A stretch of DNA of 64,000 bases from Syngnathus acus. Taxonomy: Eukaryota > Chordata > Actinopteri > Syngnathiformes > Syngnathidae. The stretch spans positions 358,967-422,966 of the forward strand of contig NC_051091.1 of NCBI RefSeq assembly GCF_901709675.1, given 5' to 3'. The notes beneath the pieces are model-generated. The model did not search any database. It saw only the letters and a program-made list of their open reading frames with translations, and was not told where the DNA came from. The stretch's first letter is position 1. Each line of letters starts with the position of its first letter. Both the position numbers and the translations under genes were made by a program. This document shows, one piece after another, positions 1 through 61,078 of this stretch.

Positions 1-712
1 CGGCTCTTAGAGTAATTGTTTGCTATGTTCACCTGTATATTTGCCATTTTCCGTCTCACAACGTGGGCCCGTGCAAATGCATTGTGTTCTCAATTTGAAA
101 CCGAATGCTTTTTTTTTTTTGAGGCGCAGCAAACAAATGAGCAGATTCGTAATGATCTTGGTGACAACAAATGAGCGGATTACGATCTGACTTCTCCTTG
201 ACTCCCGGTCGAGTAGAAGAAAGAAGGACACGTTCCCCAGGGACAATTAGCACCCAACTGATTGAGTCGCAATTGTGAAGAGCGAAGCGTATCCTTTTCA
301 GGACCGCGGACAGCGCCGTGATGCTCCCTCAAGCAAGAATGCAGTTCATTAGAGAGAGAGAGAGAGAGATTGCAAGCCTGCAGCAACCCAACACGAGATG
401 TGACCATTATCTTCAGTCAAACACACCTTTGGATGAATACCCAATTGATCCTTTACATGAGTTCTTTTAGTCTTATAAAATCCACAAAGTAGATACGGCA
501 AATGTATTATTGACATTGAAATTTCCAACAAATGAGAGCCCGACATGAAAACAGTCACCGTTTTATAAACAAGGGGATCACCTTTGAAATGTGTATCAAT
601 TGTAACGTGTCGCTTCTTTTCTTTTTGTTTTTTTTCCCCCTCCCCCATCACGCGTATTGAATCCAGTGCAATATTGTTGAGAAGTCATCTCTTTTCCCCT
701 GCCCCTACTCAC

Positions 713-21946
<21,234 letters not shown>

Positions 21947-22650
21947 GCTGCCGAGTCTTCGACGGAGGCGACACTTGAACGCTCCAACGTTGGGCTACAA
22001 CTCAAGGGGAACGGGGGAGGGAGGGAACGGATGAGGACGCTTCTCAGCTTCCAGGGAAAGAGAGAGGTGGGGGCCAATCCCCCCGAAGAGACAGACGATA
22101 AATGTTGCTTCAAAAAACAAATACAGGATGCAGTTGACGATCTTTTAGCTGTCAATCAAACGCACACGGGAGGGATGCAAGAGGAGAAACCACATTTGGG
22201 GAGGGGGGGCTCGCATGAAGAGAAACGCAGGGGGATGCTGGAGGAGGGAGGAAAAGGAAAGGAAAGGCTGGGCTTGGAGATGACCGCGGCTCGGCAACTT
22301 GCTGGCTGCTCTGGGGTCAGTTTGAGCAGGCTTGGAGCTGCACAACGGCCACCTGATGCTGCTACGCACGCACGCACGCGAGTGCAGGAAGGAAGTCAGC
22401 TTGACAAGGCGCAGTGGTGCGTTTCAACGTGGACGTGCACGTCATCGAGAACGCGCACAGGGATTTTCAAATTCATTGACGTTCTTTGCAAACTGACATA
22501 CACGTTGGATTTCAATACAGCATTTCATAACGTTCAAACAACAGAAAAGTGGCTATTTTGGAGCGCTTCTCCCCCACAGGTGCCGTCATTGTGACGTCGC
22601 TACGCACGTTGCGTAGCGTGCGTAACGTGCGTAGTGACGTCAGGGAATTG
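21947..22650 (-). promoter_or_regulatory. cadps: cadps 5'UTR and probable promoter, CpG-rich with CRE palindrome
   Basis: The region upstream of the cadps ATG is CpG-rich. At its far end, 22592-22598 reads TGACGTC and 22635-22642 reads TGACGTCA. They flank a near-palindrome made of GCTACGCACGTTGCGTAGC and its inverted counterpart. TGACGTCA is the full cAMP-response element bound by CREB/ATF factors. No TATA box is evident. The exact start site cannot be read from sequence. Confidence 0.55.
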
Positions 22651-22817
22651 GTCGCAAACCCCTCCAAGGAAATGATGGCAACGTGGGAATTCCCATCTCG
22701 ATTTCTACGGAGCCTGGCTCAGCTATCAAATCTGGTTGTGAGATCAAACTTTGAAATAAACCATTGAACTACAGAAGGGGTCAAAACACAAATCAAACTA
22801 ACAATTCCAGAACATGT

Positions 22818-22823
22818 TTTATT
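22818..22823 (-). terminator. Candidate distal poly(A) signal of ptprg
   Basis: AATAAA on the minus strand is followed by a GT-rich stretch (TTTGATTTGTGTTTTG). If used, the 3'UTR would be about 2.9 kb and end about 200 bases before the cadps CRE palindrome. Confidence 0.35.
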
Positions 22824-25656
22824 GTATGTGTAATCAATAAGCAATACCATTTACAGATTAAATAACACGAGAGTAGAATGATTTCATATGGCGATAAAAA
22901 AAAAAAAAAAAAAAGAATCAGAAAGAAAGAAATCCATCTTCATCTTAAAATCACAATTACTGCCTGATCTTACATGAAGGGTGGAAAGCGGAATATAATA
23001 ATGATGACTGAATGCTGGGGGGAAACTAACTGCCTGTACTCAAACGTGCCTCATGTTAAAAACAAGTTTTGTACACATTTTCAGAAAATTGGAAATCGTG
23101 TTGACAAAAAATAAAATAGAAAATAAAACCTATCAAGTCAAATAATGACACATTTCCTCTGTCCCAGTTCTCAGGGAAGGGTGAAGTTCGAGGCAACAAA
23201 ATATATACATCGCTTATTCACAGCACAGCTGTGTGTGTGCGACAGCACTGAAAAATGTCATGAAAGAAATGATAGATGAACAATTTCTCCTATGCAAATG
23301 GAGATCAAGGTATTTAAAACGTGGACAAATCTAGCAAATCGGAGATTCAGCATCTGCTTGCCATTCACGGCACAGAGGTTGATGTTACAACTGTGTACAA
23401 TCTTCAATTCATTGACATTTTTTAGCTCTCATTCCCAACAGAAAGGCAATTACCAATGGATTCTCATTTGCAATGCTGAACAGGCTGTAGACAACAAAGG
23501 AATAATATCCTGGCTGGCTGCTTTTTTCTTTGTCTGAAACTTGGGAGAAAAGTCATTTGCCAGACACGTACAGAATGTATTTTTTCCCCCACGCATAAAA
23601 TCAATCGATTGCCAATTTGTAAAAGATAATGATGACAATACGGACATCTTGTTTTTGTGTGATGAAACACACACGGGAATACAGATGTGGTGCAAAGGCA
23701 TTCAGGCCCCATTTCGTTGGGTCCTGGGGGGGGGGGGGGCACCCAACAACAACTCAGTGCCAGAAAACTTTGGTAAAATCTTTCAACCGTCAAGGTACCA
23801 CAGTTGCCTCTTAACTGATTTGTTTTGTCCTGTGTCTAGGATTCAGTCTAAATCAGGGGTCTCAAACTCCAGTCCTCGGGGGGGGGGGGCCGCATTCCTA
23901 CATGTTTTCCAAGTTTCCCTGGTTCAACACACCTGATTCAATGATCAGGCTCCTGCAGAACGTGAGGATGAACTGATCATTTGAATCGGTGTGTTTAACC
24001 AGGGAAACTTGGAAAACATGTAGGAATGCGGCCCCCCCCCCCCCCCGAGGACTGGAGTTTGAGACCCCTGGTCTAAATGTAACTTAATTGCACCCGATAT
24101 CAATGGGCAAATTGTTTGCGATTCATCGACGTGTACACATTTGAAACATATTGCACATATGACGTACATCTACTCATTTTGGAAATACTACACGGGGAGG
24201 CTCCTGGCTTTATGACGGAGTTCCTATCAATTAGGTACATCATTTAGAATGCTATGGTTCTTTGTGAAGCTACACGAATGCAGTTAAGTCATAAATAAAG
24301 TCAACATTTGTATGAAAACTGCAGCCATAGGTATAAAGCCATCAAATGGAAAAGAGTACAGCGGTAGGTAACCCAGCGTGCTGGCCAAAGAGGTCATTGC
24401 GGCATTTGTAACCTCCAAACATGAAGGAGTGAAAAGCAGCAGGTAAACTCAATCAAGAATAAGAACGCTCCAAACAATTGTCTACAAAAGAGAGAACTTT
24501 GATGAAGTCTGCTTCTCTGTTTCTAGTCCATGCACTTAAGAAATGGGACAGACATCAAGTGACTTGCTTCAAAGCAATTTGTGTGTCAACTGTCTCTATC
24601 CGGAGGTCAGATGATAGAGGACACTGAGGGAGGATCACACCCTGTTTTGGTTTTCTTCAACCTGTTGCATAGAACTTGCTGAGTATATGTTCCCTTGCAT
24701 ATCATCCGGTGTCCTTCCAATAGCAAGCTTTTTCACTTGACCGATGAGACTTTGGGAAGGGGAAGTCAACTTCCATATTTGTTTTACCATAAATAATACG
24801 TGGCATTGTGAGGAAGATTGCATTTGTGGCTTAAGTAGCAAAACTGCTGCTTTTTTTCACTTGCTCGCTCGCCAGGTCTCAGGTCACAAGCAATCCGCTT
24901 CAGAAAAGCGACGAACCGTGATGGGTCGTGACCCGAGAGTGGCAACTGCGATGACGACAGCAAGTGGCAAAACGCCCCCCCGAGAGAGACAGGAGGACTT
25001 TGCTGCTTAATTCATAAGCCACAAAGGCAAGATGAATCACAACGCTGTGTTTCCAATCGAATAGAAAAGAACAATTGGGAGTTGACTTCCCCTTTAAGTT
25101 GTGCTTGCCTAGCCGAATGATTTCAATGAGATGGAAAAAAACATACGGCAAATAAGAGTATGTGAACTCTGACAACATCCGCATACTAAGAGGGGTTGAT
25201 CATATCTGCACAGGTGAGCCATAAAAGCTGTCACTGTTGTCACACCACACCACACCACCACACCACACCACAGCACCTTATTACCACTTTGGAGGATGCC
25301 ATCTAAAAAATAAGCAAGTACAAACAAAAATAAGCAAGAACAAGGAGGAGGTTATTGCATTTTGCTTCTGAGGTGGGTTGACCTCCTCCTTGGGCTCATT
25401 TCAAGCCAATGAGTGGTGTCAAACACAGCAAGAAGCAGATGGTTTAGCAGGGAACGACTTTGCGGAATGTCGTCAAAACAATCAGCTTGCGTGAGCGTAG
25501 GCAGTAACATTGACATTACGTATCTAGTGCAAAGGAGAAAATGAGCCACTTGTGTTCCTCATTCCCTGCTGATGCAGTGTCAAACTTCAAAACACAGCTG
25601 CAAACCCTTCAGAAAAAAGAAATCTCAAAAGATCCGTGTAAAAAAGTCATCCGTTT
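22824..25656 (-). other. ptprg 3'UTR or intergenic stretch
   Basis: Between the two candidate poly(A) signals. It holds MITE copy 1, a poly-G run and unique sequence. No separate gene is seen. It would be 3'UTR if the distal signal is used. Confidence 0.5.
23854..24070. mobile_element. hAT-type MITE, copy 1
   Basis: The element starts CAGGGGTCTCAAACTCCAGT and ends with the inverted complement. The arms are long and near-perfect and meet around a TGATCA-rich centre. It is flanked by a perfect 8-base duplication, GTCTAAAT (23846-23853 and 24071-24078). The length, TIR and TSD fit a non-autonomous hAT element. Confidence 0.88.
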
Positions 25657-25662
25657 TTTATT
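25657..25662 (-). terminator. Candidate proximal poly(A) signal of ptprg
   Basis: AATAAA on the minus strand lies 62 bases after the ptprg stop. It is well placed for a short 3'UTR, but the usage is unknown. Confidence 0.4.
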
Positions 25663-25723
25663 CTTCCACTTATTTGAACCAAGAGTCTGGCAAAAAAGGC
25701 CTCCAAATGTCCAATAGTTGTTG

Positions 25724-52104
<26,381 letters not shown>

Positions 52105-54261
52105 CTGGGAAAACAAGAAGAAGAAAATTCTCATTAGAGCAGGACACACAGTCATCTCGAGAAAGGAGTGAGAAGAAGCATAGTTGTCTGATTCAAATGA
52201 GACGTTGCTTAAAGAATAAACAGCAAGTGGCTTAAAGTGTTTCCAGCAGCCGAAAAAGGGAACAACAGCATCTGCATTTCTGTTATGTGGTTGAAAATAT
52301 TCTTATCACAAGACAGCTGCGTTTGTCCCAACACTATAGCGATAAAGTTTCCGACGATGCCGCCGCTCACCTCCTTCTCAAGTCCAATTCCAGACCGTTC
52401 ACGTTGTATTTCCATCAGAGGAGGCGTCGCTACATTTTCAGCGTAAAAGCTCGAGGCCAGAGGAGCAGTCTAGTTACTGTCAGGAGAGTTTTGGAAAAAG
52501 ATATACGTACTACTTGCTGGGAAAGCCACAGCTCAAATGTCAAGGAGCCATTTTCATTTGACAGCGGTTTCCATATACTTAGTATCATTTTCTTTTGGGG
52601 GGGGAAATTTCCATCAACATATGTAGGTATAATCCCAAAAAGCACCCTTGGTTTAAATGGTCTTTATCTGTCTCCTATTTGAATTTGCGCTGACGGTGGG
52701 CCAAAAGATCATTGTCTCGTGGCTAAGTGAGCATGCCATTGCTCGGAAGCAGCTGTTTAACACGCTGGCTGCAAATTGGAAACGTCAGCTGAAAATGATG
52801 CTGCTGTGAATTTCTTTTGTGTGTGGACTGGAGCACATGGACCCCACTTGCTCCAATCCCTAATTGAAAGCAATAGCGGGCTCCTAAATGAATTTGTCTA
52901 TGATTACTGGTGCCCCGGCACATTGAGAGCAGCGGCTAATGTGGACTTGATGGAATTAGCTCGCATCCTGTTATCCTTCCTCTTTCCCCAATCTCCGTCC
53001 TTGCCCTGCCTGGGCTGTGTATTGATTGAGATGGTTTTAGCTCTCCAATAAGGCTAGTATTACCTGGGACAGCAGCTGCTCAAACCTTTGAGAAAGAACA
53101 AGTCATTAGCTTTTGCCTTAACCACAAAACCAAAAAAAAGAACTGCCAGAGTGCGACTCTCAACACGACGAAGGGCAAACTTTGCCTGTTCGCACCACAG
53201 GCGCTCCTCCAAACATGAATCCGTTTTCTCGAAGCTGAAGTCATTATGCCAGCGAGGGTGAGGACTATGAGGATGTGGTGACTTGTGCAGATGCTTCAAG
53301 ATCACACCTCCTTTCCTTGTGTGTGAACGTGTTATTCCTCCAACTGCAAGTGCATATGAAGACTTATTTGCCTCATTTATTTGGGTCAGCAATCAACCAG
53401 ACTGGCACTCATGAAGCATTTTAACATGACAAAAAGTCATGTGAAATGATCCTGCTGATGATTTGTGATCTTCTAGCACAGTGTGATTATATGTAGTTGT
53501 TGTTCAAATGGCTGCCTCGTTATCTTGGAGATGTCAGTTGTCACTCAGGCTCAGCACAGCCAATTACTGTATTAACACTTGAGAGAGGAGCAGGCAAAGT
53601 AAAAAAAAACAACAACTCATAAAGCATGGTAGGGTAGCTTCAACAAACATGACAGGAAAAGAACAACACACTCTGAAAAGAGAACCTATCGAATTGGACA
53701 CGAGAGCACACATCCAATCTTAACATGTGACTGAATGAAATAAATGTGGGCCTTTTCCCACCGAGCGGTGAGCAATTGTCTTTTCAAAGACATTTTGAAA
53801 CATGTTCAAAATCTCCTTGCCAAAAGAAAAATCACCAAAAAGTGTTGGCCAACGTCCGACGAACGTTTGCCACCTTGAACCAACTCTGACGTGAAGATTG
53901 AGCAAATTGTAGCTCAGCTTGTGGTGAGCAGAGCCACTCTTCCGTGTAATATTGTGAGAATTGAATTGATTGGAACTTGCTATATTGATGCATGATGTCT
54001 GGAAATGATGCTATGAATGGAGGATTGTCGTAAATCGGGAAAAGAAACAAGCTATTTTGTAAAATATCTCAACAGCTCTGGAAGTCAACTCGGTCAGTCC
54101 CCTTAGCTGCGTCTCTTGGCTATGGAAAAGTGATTTCACACCACGTCCTTTGTCCCAGTGACCCCGTCACTCGACAAAGTGCCAACCAGTAATCCCATCT
54201 GACTCTCCAACTGAGCGTGAAGACATTGAAAAACAAAGTCCTTCTTCCGCGCTCGCTCGCT

Positions 54262-54294
<33 letters not shown>

Positions 54295-54963
54295 GCACGC
54301 ACACACCTGCCACCCACAGCTAATCACACACACATCCAAACAAGGTAAAAAGACAAGAAAACAGATCACGCAATTTCCGCCACACCTCGCTGACCACCCA
54401 CCTACATCCTTTCTCTGCATGACATGATTGTGAAGGACAAGAGGAATATGAATACCTTTCAAATGTTCACCTTCAACAGCAGCTACAATGTTCAATGGAA
54501 CAACATACCATGTATATTCTGTTACATCTTAGTTCACCTCTTTTAATAATAATTCCTTAAATTTGTATAGCGCTTTTCAAAAACCCAAAGACGCTTTTTT
54601 TCCTCTTTTATCTTTACAAAATGCAATATTATCCCTAGCTGAAAGGAAACCGGTCATAATTCCCAGTAGACCTTGTAATAGGTGCCATTAGTCTATGGCG
54701 AGTAAAGTCAATGCAGCATTTAGGTCATGACTTGTATTTGAAAACATTCTAAAGCTGTGAAGTCAGCATCCTCAAATGATGTAATCGTGTGATTATGAAC
54801 ACACATTTGGGCAGTTAAAAAAAAAAAAAAGAAGAATAAAGCCAAGGCCATGAAACGGCCTAATGGCTCAATTCGACCTCTCTCAAAGTCTGGCTTCACT
54901 CTACTAGCAGACATCTTGAGAAATGTGATTTGATGATTTGTGGCTGCTCAACGTTCACATTAC

Positions 54964-55147
54964 CATCCATCCATCCATCCATCCATCCATCCATCCATCC
55001 ATCCATCCATCCATCCATCCATCCATCCATCCATCCATCCATCCATCCATCCATCCATCCATCCATCCATCCATCCATCCATCCATCCATCCAGCCAGCC
55101 ATCCAGCCATCCAGCCATCCAGCCATCCATCCAGCCATCCATCCATC
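54964..55147. repeat. (CATC)n / (CAGC) microsatellite
   Basis: About 30 uninterrupted CATC units are followed by mixed CATC and CAGC units, a typical growing microsatellite. It is upstream of the known ptprg exons. Confidence 0.96.
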
Positions 55148-55936
55148 AGTTAGGCTCTTGCAATCTTCCTTTTCACAGTCAATAATTGACCTCGGTGCTT
55201 CTCTGGCTGGGTTGCAGCAAATCAAATACATTTTGGGAAAAGATTTGGAACGTCATTTTACTCGAGTAAGAAACTTGCAGCTCTGGTTGGATAAGAATCG
55301 AGTGCCGCGGTTCTTATTAAATCCGGATGTGGAACCTCAGTAAATAGAAGCCAATAAGCCATGGATGACTTTAGAGCTGCTTAGAAAGTGCACAAGCCAA
55401 GACTTGAACTAACTTTCATCGATGAACTTAAAGTGTATGTTTCGAATGGTGTTTGTTTTCCAAAGCTTTAGCTTTTCCATCCCTTTGTTTTATTCTTTTC
55501 TGATCAGTCCACAACATTTTTGGAGCAGTTTTCATCTCGGTGTAGCCTCTCTGTCTCAAAAGATAAAGTGAAGTCTTGTGAGGAAAATCCTTCTGCTTCC
55601 TGCAACACTGTCCCTGCGGCAACATCTTTATGATTTCAATGATGACAAAGATTTGGACTTTTATAGTCTTGATTCCAAAATGAAAGGCAACCTCCGAAGA
55701 AACCCCCACACACATGAACCTCAAATTCATTGTTTTCACGGGGAAACGATGGCAGAAAATGTGTCCCTTGTCCCACAGCCGTATCCATCGCATGTAAAAT
55801 ACTCTAAGTCACACAAATGTCAATAAGTAGATTGAACCCAGCTTGAGCTCAGCAGCTGTCAGTGGCTCAAGTGGATCGGCCCACCTCCTGTGGTGCTCTG
55901 TAGAACTTCAAGCCCAGGAGGAGAGAGCCTTAAGCC

Positions 55937-56110
55937 TCCTTCCTTCCTTCCTTCCTTCCTTCCTTCCTTCCTTCCTTCCTTCCTTCTTCCTTCCTTCCTT
56001 CCTTCCTTCCTTCCTTCCTTCCTTCCTTCCTTCCGTTCCTTCCTTCCTTCCTTCCTTCCGTCCGTCCGTCCTTCCTCCTTCCTTCCTTCCTTCCTCCTTC
56101 CTTCCTTCCC
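55937..56110. repeat. (TTCC)n microsatellite
   Basis: About 170 bases of TTCC units with a GTCC block in the second half. It is a long pyrimidine tract on the plus strand. Confidence 0.95.
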
Positions 56111-58883
56111 TAGCAACCTTTAGCCTGGACGCTATACATACCATAAATCACCACTGGCAACAAATAACAGTCACAATCATTCCGTAATGGATTGTACCTT
56201 TCACTTGGGGGATGAGCAATCCATTAAAATTCAATTTAGCTTCCACACTTCTTTCTCCAGACAAGTAAAAGTGCCAGTCATCATTTTGTGATGCTCGGAG
56301 AGACTCCAGCACTTCTAGCCTTGGGAGATTGATGAGAACAGAGATTAACACTTCATTTTCAACCCCACTGGAGAGATCCACACCATAATGAGATAAATGG
56401 ACTGAAAAGTCGGTTCAGGAAAAAGAAAAACAAAAAACAGAGCTCAGAAAGAGTGAAAAAATGCAAAGCAATAAGAATGATGATTGTTTGAGCACTCTTC
56501 ATAAACTGCCTTTCAGGACTCAATGCATTTTTTTTCTTTTAACTCGATTTCAGTAAAATTGCTGACCTTTGACAAATTGGCCTATTCGCTAAGAAAACAA
56601 CATTGGTTTTGGAAGTCAATTTATTCTTAACGACATTTTAAACCCATGTGCCTGCAGCTTCTTCGGCAAGGGTGGCCAATTCATGGGGCCACATGACAAA
56701 CTGGAATGTTTACATGCAGTTAGTATCTGGGTTAAGGTCAAAATGGCCATTTTTGAAAAAGTTGGTCGGGATCGGCGCTTTGTACGAGTTACCACCCAAT
56801 TTCAATTTCCATTCAAATGTTAACGCACATAGGTGGCCTCTGTGCTGTGCCCTCCTTTGCCCAGGTCTATACAGTCTAGTCTCACGTACGCAGACTTGTT
56901 GGACAAAGCAACCCATTTTTTTCGCATAACAATAAAGTCAAATCGAACCCAACTTCCTGGGTCAGTCCAATTCTTAACACGGCAGTTTTATGGGTCTATT
57001 CGGGCTCCAGTGCTCTAGAACGCCGTACCTCTCGTAGGACCGGAGTTCCTTACCCCTGATTTATACCATCACAAGAGTGAAGGAAGTGCAGCTGGGTGTG
57101 CACACTGCATGAAAATAATAGAAGAATTGGCTCGGAGAAGAAAAGCACAAAAAAAGACACTTGACCGATCCAAATTCCTTTTTTACTCTCACACACTGCC
57201 ATGAGTCCGGGCTAAAAAAAAAAAAAATAAATCGAGGGTTATTCTCCAATCTCAACCTAGTGCACTCAGTTTGCTGACCTTGTAGAATGCACATGATAAA
57301 ACATTCGCAACAACATTCAGTGGGGGCATTTGCTATGTGCCGCCGCCGCCGCCGTAAAGCAGCAGAACACTTAAATGCTTACACTTGACTCAGTCAGAGC
57401 TAGCTCGCGGCTCAAATTGTCAAGCTTTTAGCTATATAGTGCTCCATGTTTATAGTCTCCACTCATTAGGGCGTCTGTTAGCCCTGGGCCCCTCTGTGCA
57501 GCTTTTTATCTTAAATAATTCAAGGCTGTTTTGTTCCCGACTGTTCAATGCGTAACCTTTTAAATAGTCAGAAAAGGCCGTTCCAGCAACCCTCACCTCA
57601 ATGGCTTAAGCAGGACCACAATACAAGTACAAACATTGACTTTGTATTTGATCTATTAGGATCGTTTTTTTTTTTTTTTTTAACTTTTAACTTCGCATTT
57701 AATGTGACATCAAAACGATGATGCGGGGAGTGCCGACAAAGGAAGGAATCAGTGAATAGAAGTGTTATTGTCATCAAAAGATGTGAGAAAAAAGCAGAGG
57801 ATTAAGGATTATTATCAAAATCCTCATCCTTGAGCATTCTCCAGACTTTCACTTCCTAAAGCAGTCTTCTTTCCAAAATAGCTTCTATTTCAAGGATGAG
57901 CTGCAGTAATACACAGTTTAAATCTCGGCCAGAAATATCATCTGTCTGGGGATACATACATGTGTGTCTCTATTCTGGTCCGATACATTCATCTTCTTCG
58001 AACTTTGCAGCTATCATAGGGTGGGAGTAGATTTGATTTATTGAAATGTTATATTGGATTAGGACATTTGGGAAGACTTAACGTAATGAGAAGAAGGTAT
58101 GAGTTGTAGGCCCATTTAGCTAATAAGCGTGTTCAACATCTTTCGCGCTCGGTGTGGCGACGCTTGATTGGGCCCTTTCATTGATGGCTGTTGTGTTTTT
58201 CCGCAGAGGAGTCTGATTTCACAAACATTTGTCATAAAGTGAGATCAATTCATACAACTAGAAACAAAAGTTGAAATAATAGATGGCAATTGATAGATTG
58301 TAACTACTGTCACCAAAATGGTGACTGAGAATAATAGCAGAAATTCCATAAAGAAAAAATTAAGAGCGCAAGGGAGAAACTGAAGGCAAGACAGACAAGT
58401 GCTAAACGGTGTGAATAATTGAGCCCGAGGTGGCAACTTGATGAACAAAAGAGTGATGGTGAAAGAAGGCACACCACTCGCTTTGGATCTCCTGAAATAG
58501 CTCACGTTCTTATGAGGAAATAATTCGCACATAGCAATAGGTAAGTGTTACAGGAAGAGCAAAGACTCACTCAAGTTGTTAATTTGAGAAAAGAAAAGGA
58601 AGAGAATTGTTTGGCCCCGAGGGATTCAAGGCTCCATGCTTCAAATGATCATTTTTTGGGGCTCTCAAGTGGCACAAGTGGTCTGATGGATGGACTGACT
58701 GGTCTGATGTGCTATCATGGGTGGAAGAAAAAAAACAACAACAACTCAGTATTGTGACTACATTAGCCACAAAGTTACATCCCAAGCAAGCAAAATTTAG
58801 AACAGCTTGCTAAGGGATTCTTTTGGAAATGGGCAGCTAACAAGTTCTTCACTCTGGTGTTTAATTTCACACTTTATGGCTTT

Positions 58884-58903
58884 GCAGGCAGGCAGGCAGG
58901 CAG

Positions 58904-58942
<39 letters not shown>

Positions 58943-58947
58943 CCACG

Positions 58948-58978
<31 letters not shown>

Positions 58979-58982
58979 CCAC

Positions 58983-59039
<57 letters not shown>

Positions 59040-59103
59040 CATGCAGGCAGGCATGCAGGCAGGCAGGCAGGCAGGCAGGCAGGCATGCAGGCAGGCAGGC
59101 AGT

Positions 59104-59190
<87 letters not shown>

Positions 59191-59192
59191 CC

Positions 59193-59249
<57 letters not shown>

Positions 59250-59252
59250 CGG

Positions 59253-59311
<59 letters not shown>
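58884..59311. repeat. (CAGG)n expansion, (CCTG)n in ptprg sense direction
   Basis: About 430 bases, some one hundred units, of CAGG with scattered single-base interruptions (ATGC, CCAC, CCGA). It is the longest microsatellite in the window. Confidence 0.97.
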
Positions 59312-59609
59312 CCACTCCAGAGACCCAACTGCTGTATTTGTAGTATACATACAAGCAATTAAAAAGTACATTTTCCACAATGTGGCCTCTTTAACTTTAC
59401 TGCCTTTTCTGATTAATGGTCAATGATGGAAACACTTGAGAGACGCAAACAAATGAGTTCTGTTTCACCCATGGTCAAGAAATGACGATGAGATAATGGG
59501 GATGTTCTAAGAAATCATTCCCTTTCAGAGTGGCAGGTCGAGTCGTGGCTAATTACTGGTATTTAGGCCAGCATATGTGGGAGACAAGCCATGTTCTCGT
59601 TATTACACT

Positions 59610-59684
59610 GCTTCCTTCCTTCCTTCCTTCCTTCCTTCCTTCCTTCCTTCCTTCCTTCCTTCCTTCCTTCCTTCCTTCCTTCCC
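59610..59684. repeat. (TTCC)n microsatellite
   Basis: About 18 uninterrupted TTCC units in a non-coding stretch. Confidence 0.95.
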
Positions 59685-60960
59685 AGGCCCACAAAATGAG
59701 CAGCTCAACACAGGCAGCAGCAATCATTGTCTCTCCTGCTGTGTCTTCCTCAGTGTCTCTTGGCTAGATGGGAAAATTGATGAGAATCATGAACATCAAA
59801 TGGCCACTCTTACCACTGCACACATTTCCAAAGCTCTCCAGTGGTGCTAATTATTTCAGTGTCATGTTTCTCCACTGTTGTAATAAATGGTGTCATTATT
59901 TTGGGACGGGTTAATAGCCATTCTGGGGAAATCTAGAGACCTCAGGGCAAAAGTGGGGTGTGTCCAGCACTAGCATCAATATGATTTCCAGAGGTTAATG
60001 ATTTTGATTCGATGGTCGAATGTGGGTGAGCAGGAGGATGGCGAGATCTGGAAGGTAGACTCGAGCAGTGGTTGGATGGAGAGCAGAAGAGGTGGTGGCT
60101 ACAATTGTGATTGATCTTTGTGAGAGAAAAACATTTTTCAAGTCTTAATAATAAATCAGTTTTATTTTGGAAAATGTTACAATCCATTTCCAATTTTGCG
60201 GACCACTAGATGGCCGCGGACCACCGGTTGACAACCCCTGTCTTACGGTATTCCAATATATGCACGTGCATGTCCCAGATGTGATGTGTATTTATGAGAT
60301 TTGTTTGTGGGCGTGGATGTGTGTGCAAGCGTCTAAGGAGAAAATAGGTCACGATGGAAAAAGATTTGGTGATGAAAGCAAAAATGGAGCTGTGACACTG
60401 CACGGGGAATTCATTTGTTTCATTCCCAGCCCGCCACAAAACCTGACGATGACGCTCAGCAGAGTTATTGAATTAAAACATGAGTCCCCAACTCGTATAA
60501 ATAGGACACTGATTACAAAATCAAACGTGAATGTTTCTTTATTTTTGAAGTCACAGTTGTGTATATTTTCTTGCTCCTACATATACTGTATGTATGTTGC
60601 CCCATAGCGCTGGGACAGCTGCTCCGTGATCTCTGAATTGTGTAACAGTTCCTTTATTGCTCCTCTATCTTTCTTCCATCCATCTAGACAACATGGAGCT
60701 AGCTATATTGTTGCGCCAACTGTCTTATTGCCTTCAAAAGTGCAAGGGCAACTGCACCTCATTGATTCCTTTGTTATTGCGCCCCCCCCCATGACATTTC
60801 CTATTTTGTCAGGTCAGCTCTTTTTCTCCCCTGATTTCAATTTCTGATTATTCTGCATCAGTCAGCTTTGATTTGATGAGGGAGCTGATGGAGTTATTGC
60901 TTCCCTTATTCACAGTTATTGCACTCTGCTGCGGCCGGCCGGCCGGCCCACCTGTTCTAG

Positions 60961-61078
60961 CTCTGACTCTGACTCTGACTCTGTCTCTGTCTCTGTCTCT
61001 GTCTCTGTCTCTGTCTCTGTCTCTGTCTCTGTCTCTGTCTCTGTCTCCGGCTACGGCTACGGCTACGGCTACGGCTCT
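60961..61078. repeat. CTGACT / CTGTCT / CGGCTA hexamer array
   Basis: Consecutive blocks of CTGACT, CTGTCT and CGGCTA are all hexamers in one register. They form a three-variant minisatellite, preceded by CGGCCGGCCGGCCGGC. Confidence 0.9.

Noticed and set aside
22145-22594. Plus-strand open frame antisense to the cadps 5' region
   Set aside because: Explained by the high GC content of the promoter region; the composition is low-complexity and there is no homology.
54896-55343. Open frames of Met-Asp-Gly-Trp or His-Pro-Ser-Ile repeats
   Set aside because: Translation of the CATC microsatellite only.
58884-59311. Array-like repeats that could suggest CRISPR
   Set aside because: Units are 4 bases with no spacers, and the window is eukaryotic.
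58797-59426. Long open frames of Arg-Gln-Ala-Gly or Leu-Pro-Ala-Cys repeats
   Set aside because: A 4-base repeat is open in all frames. There is no start context, splice signal or homology.
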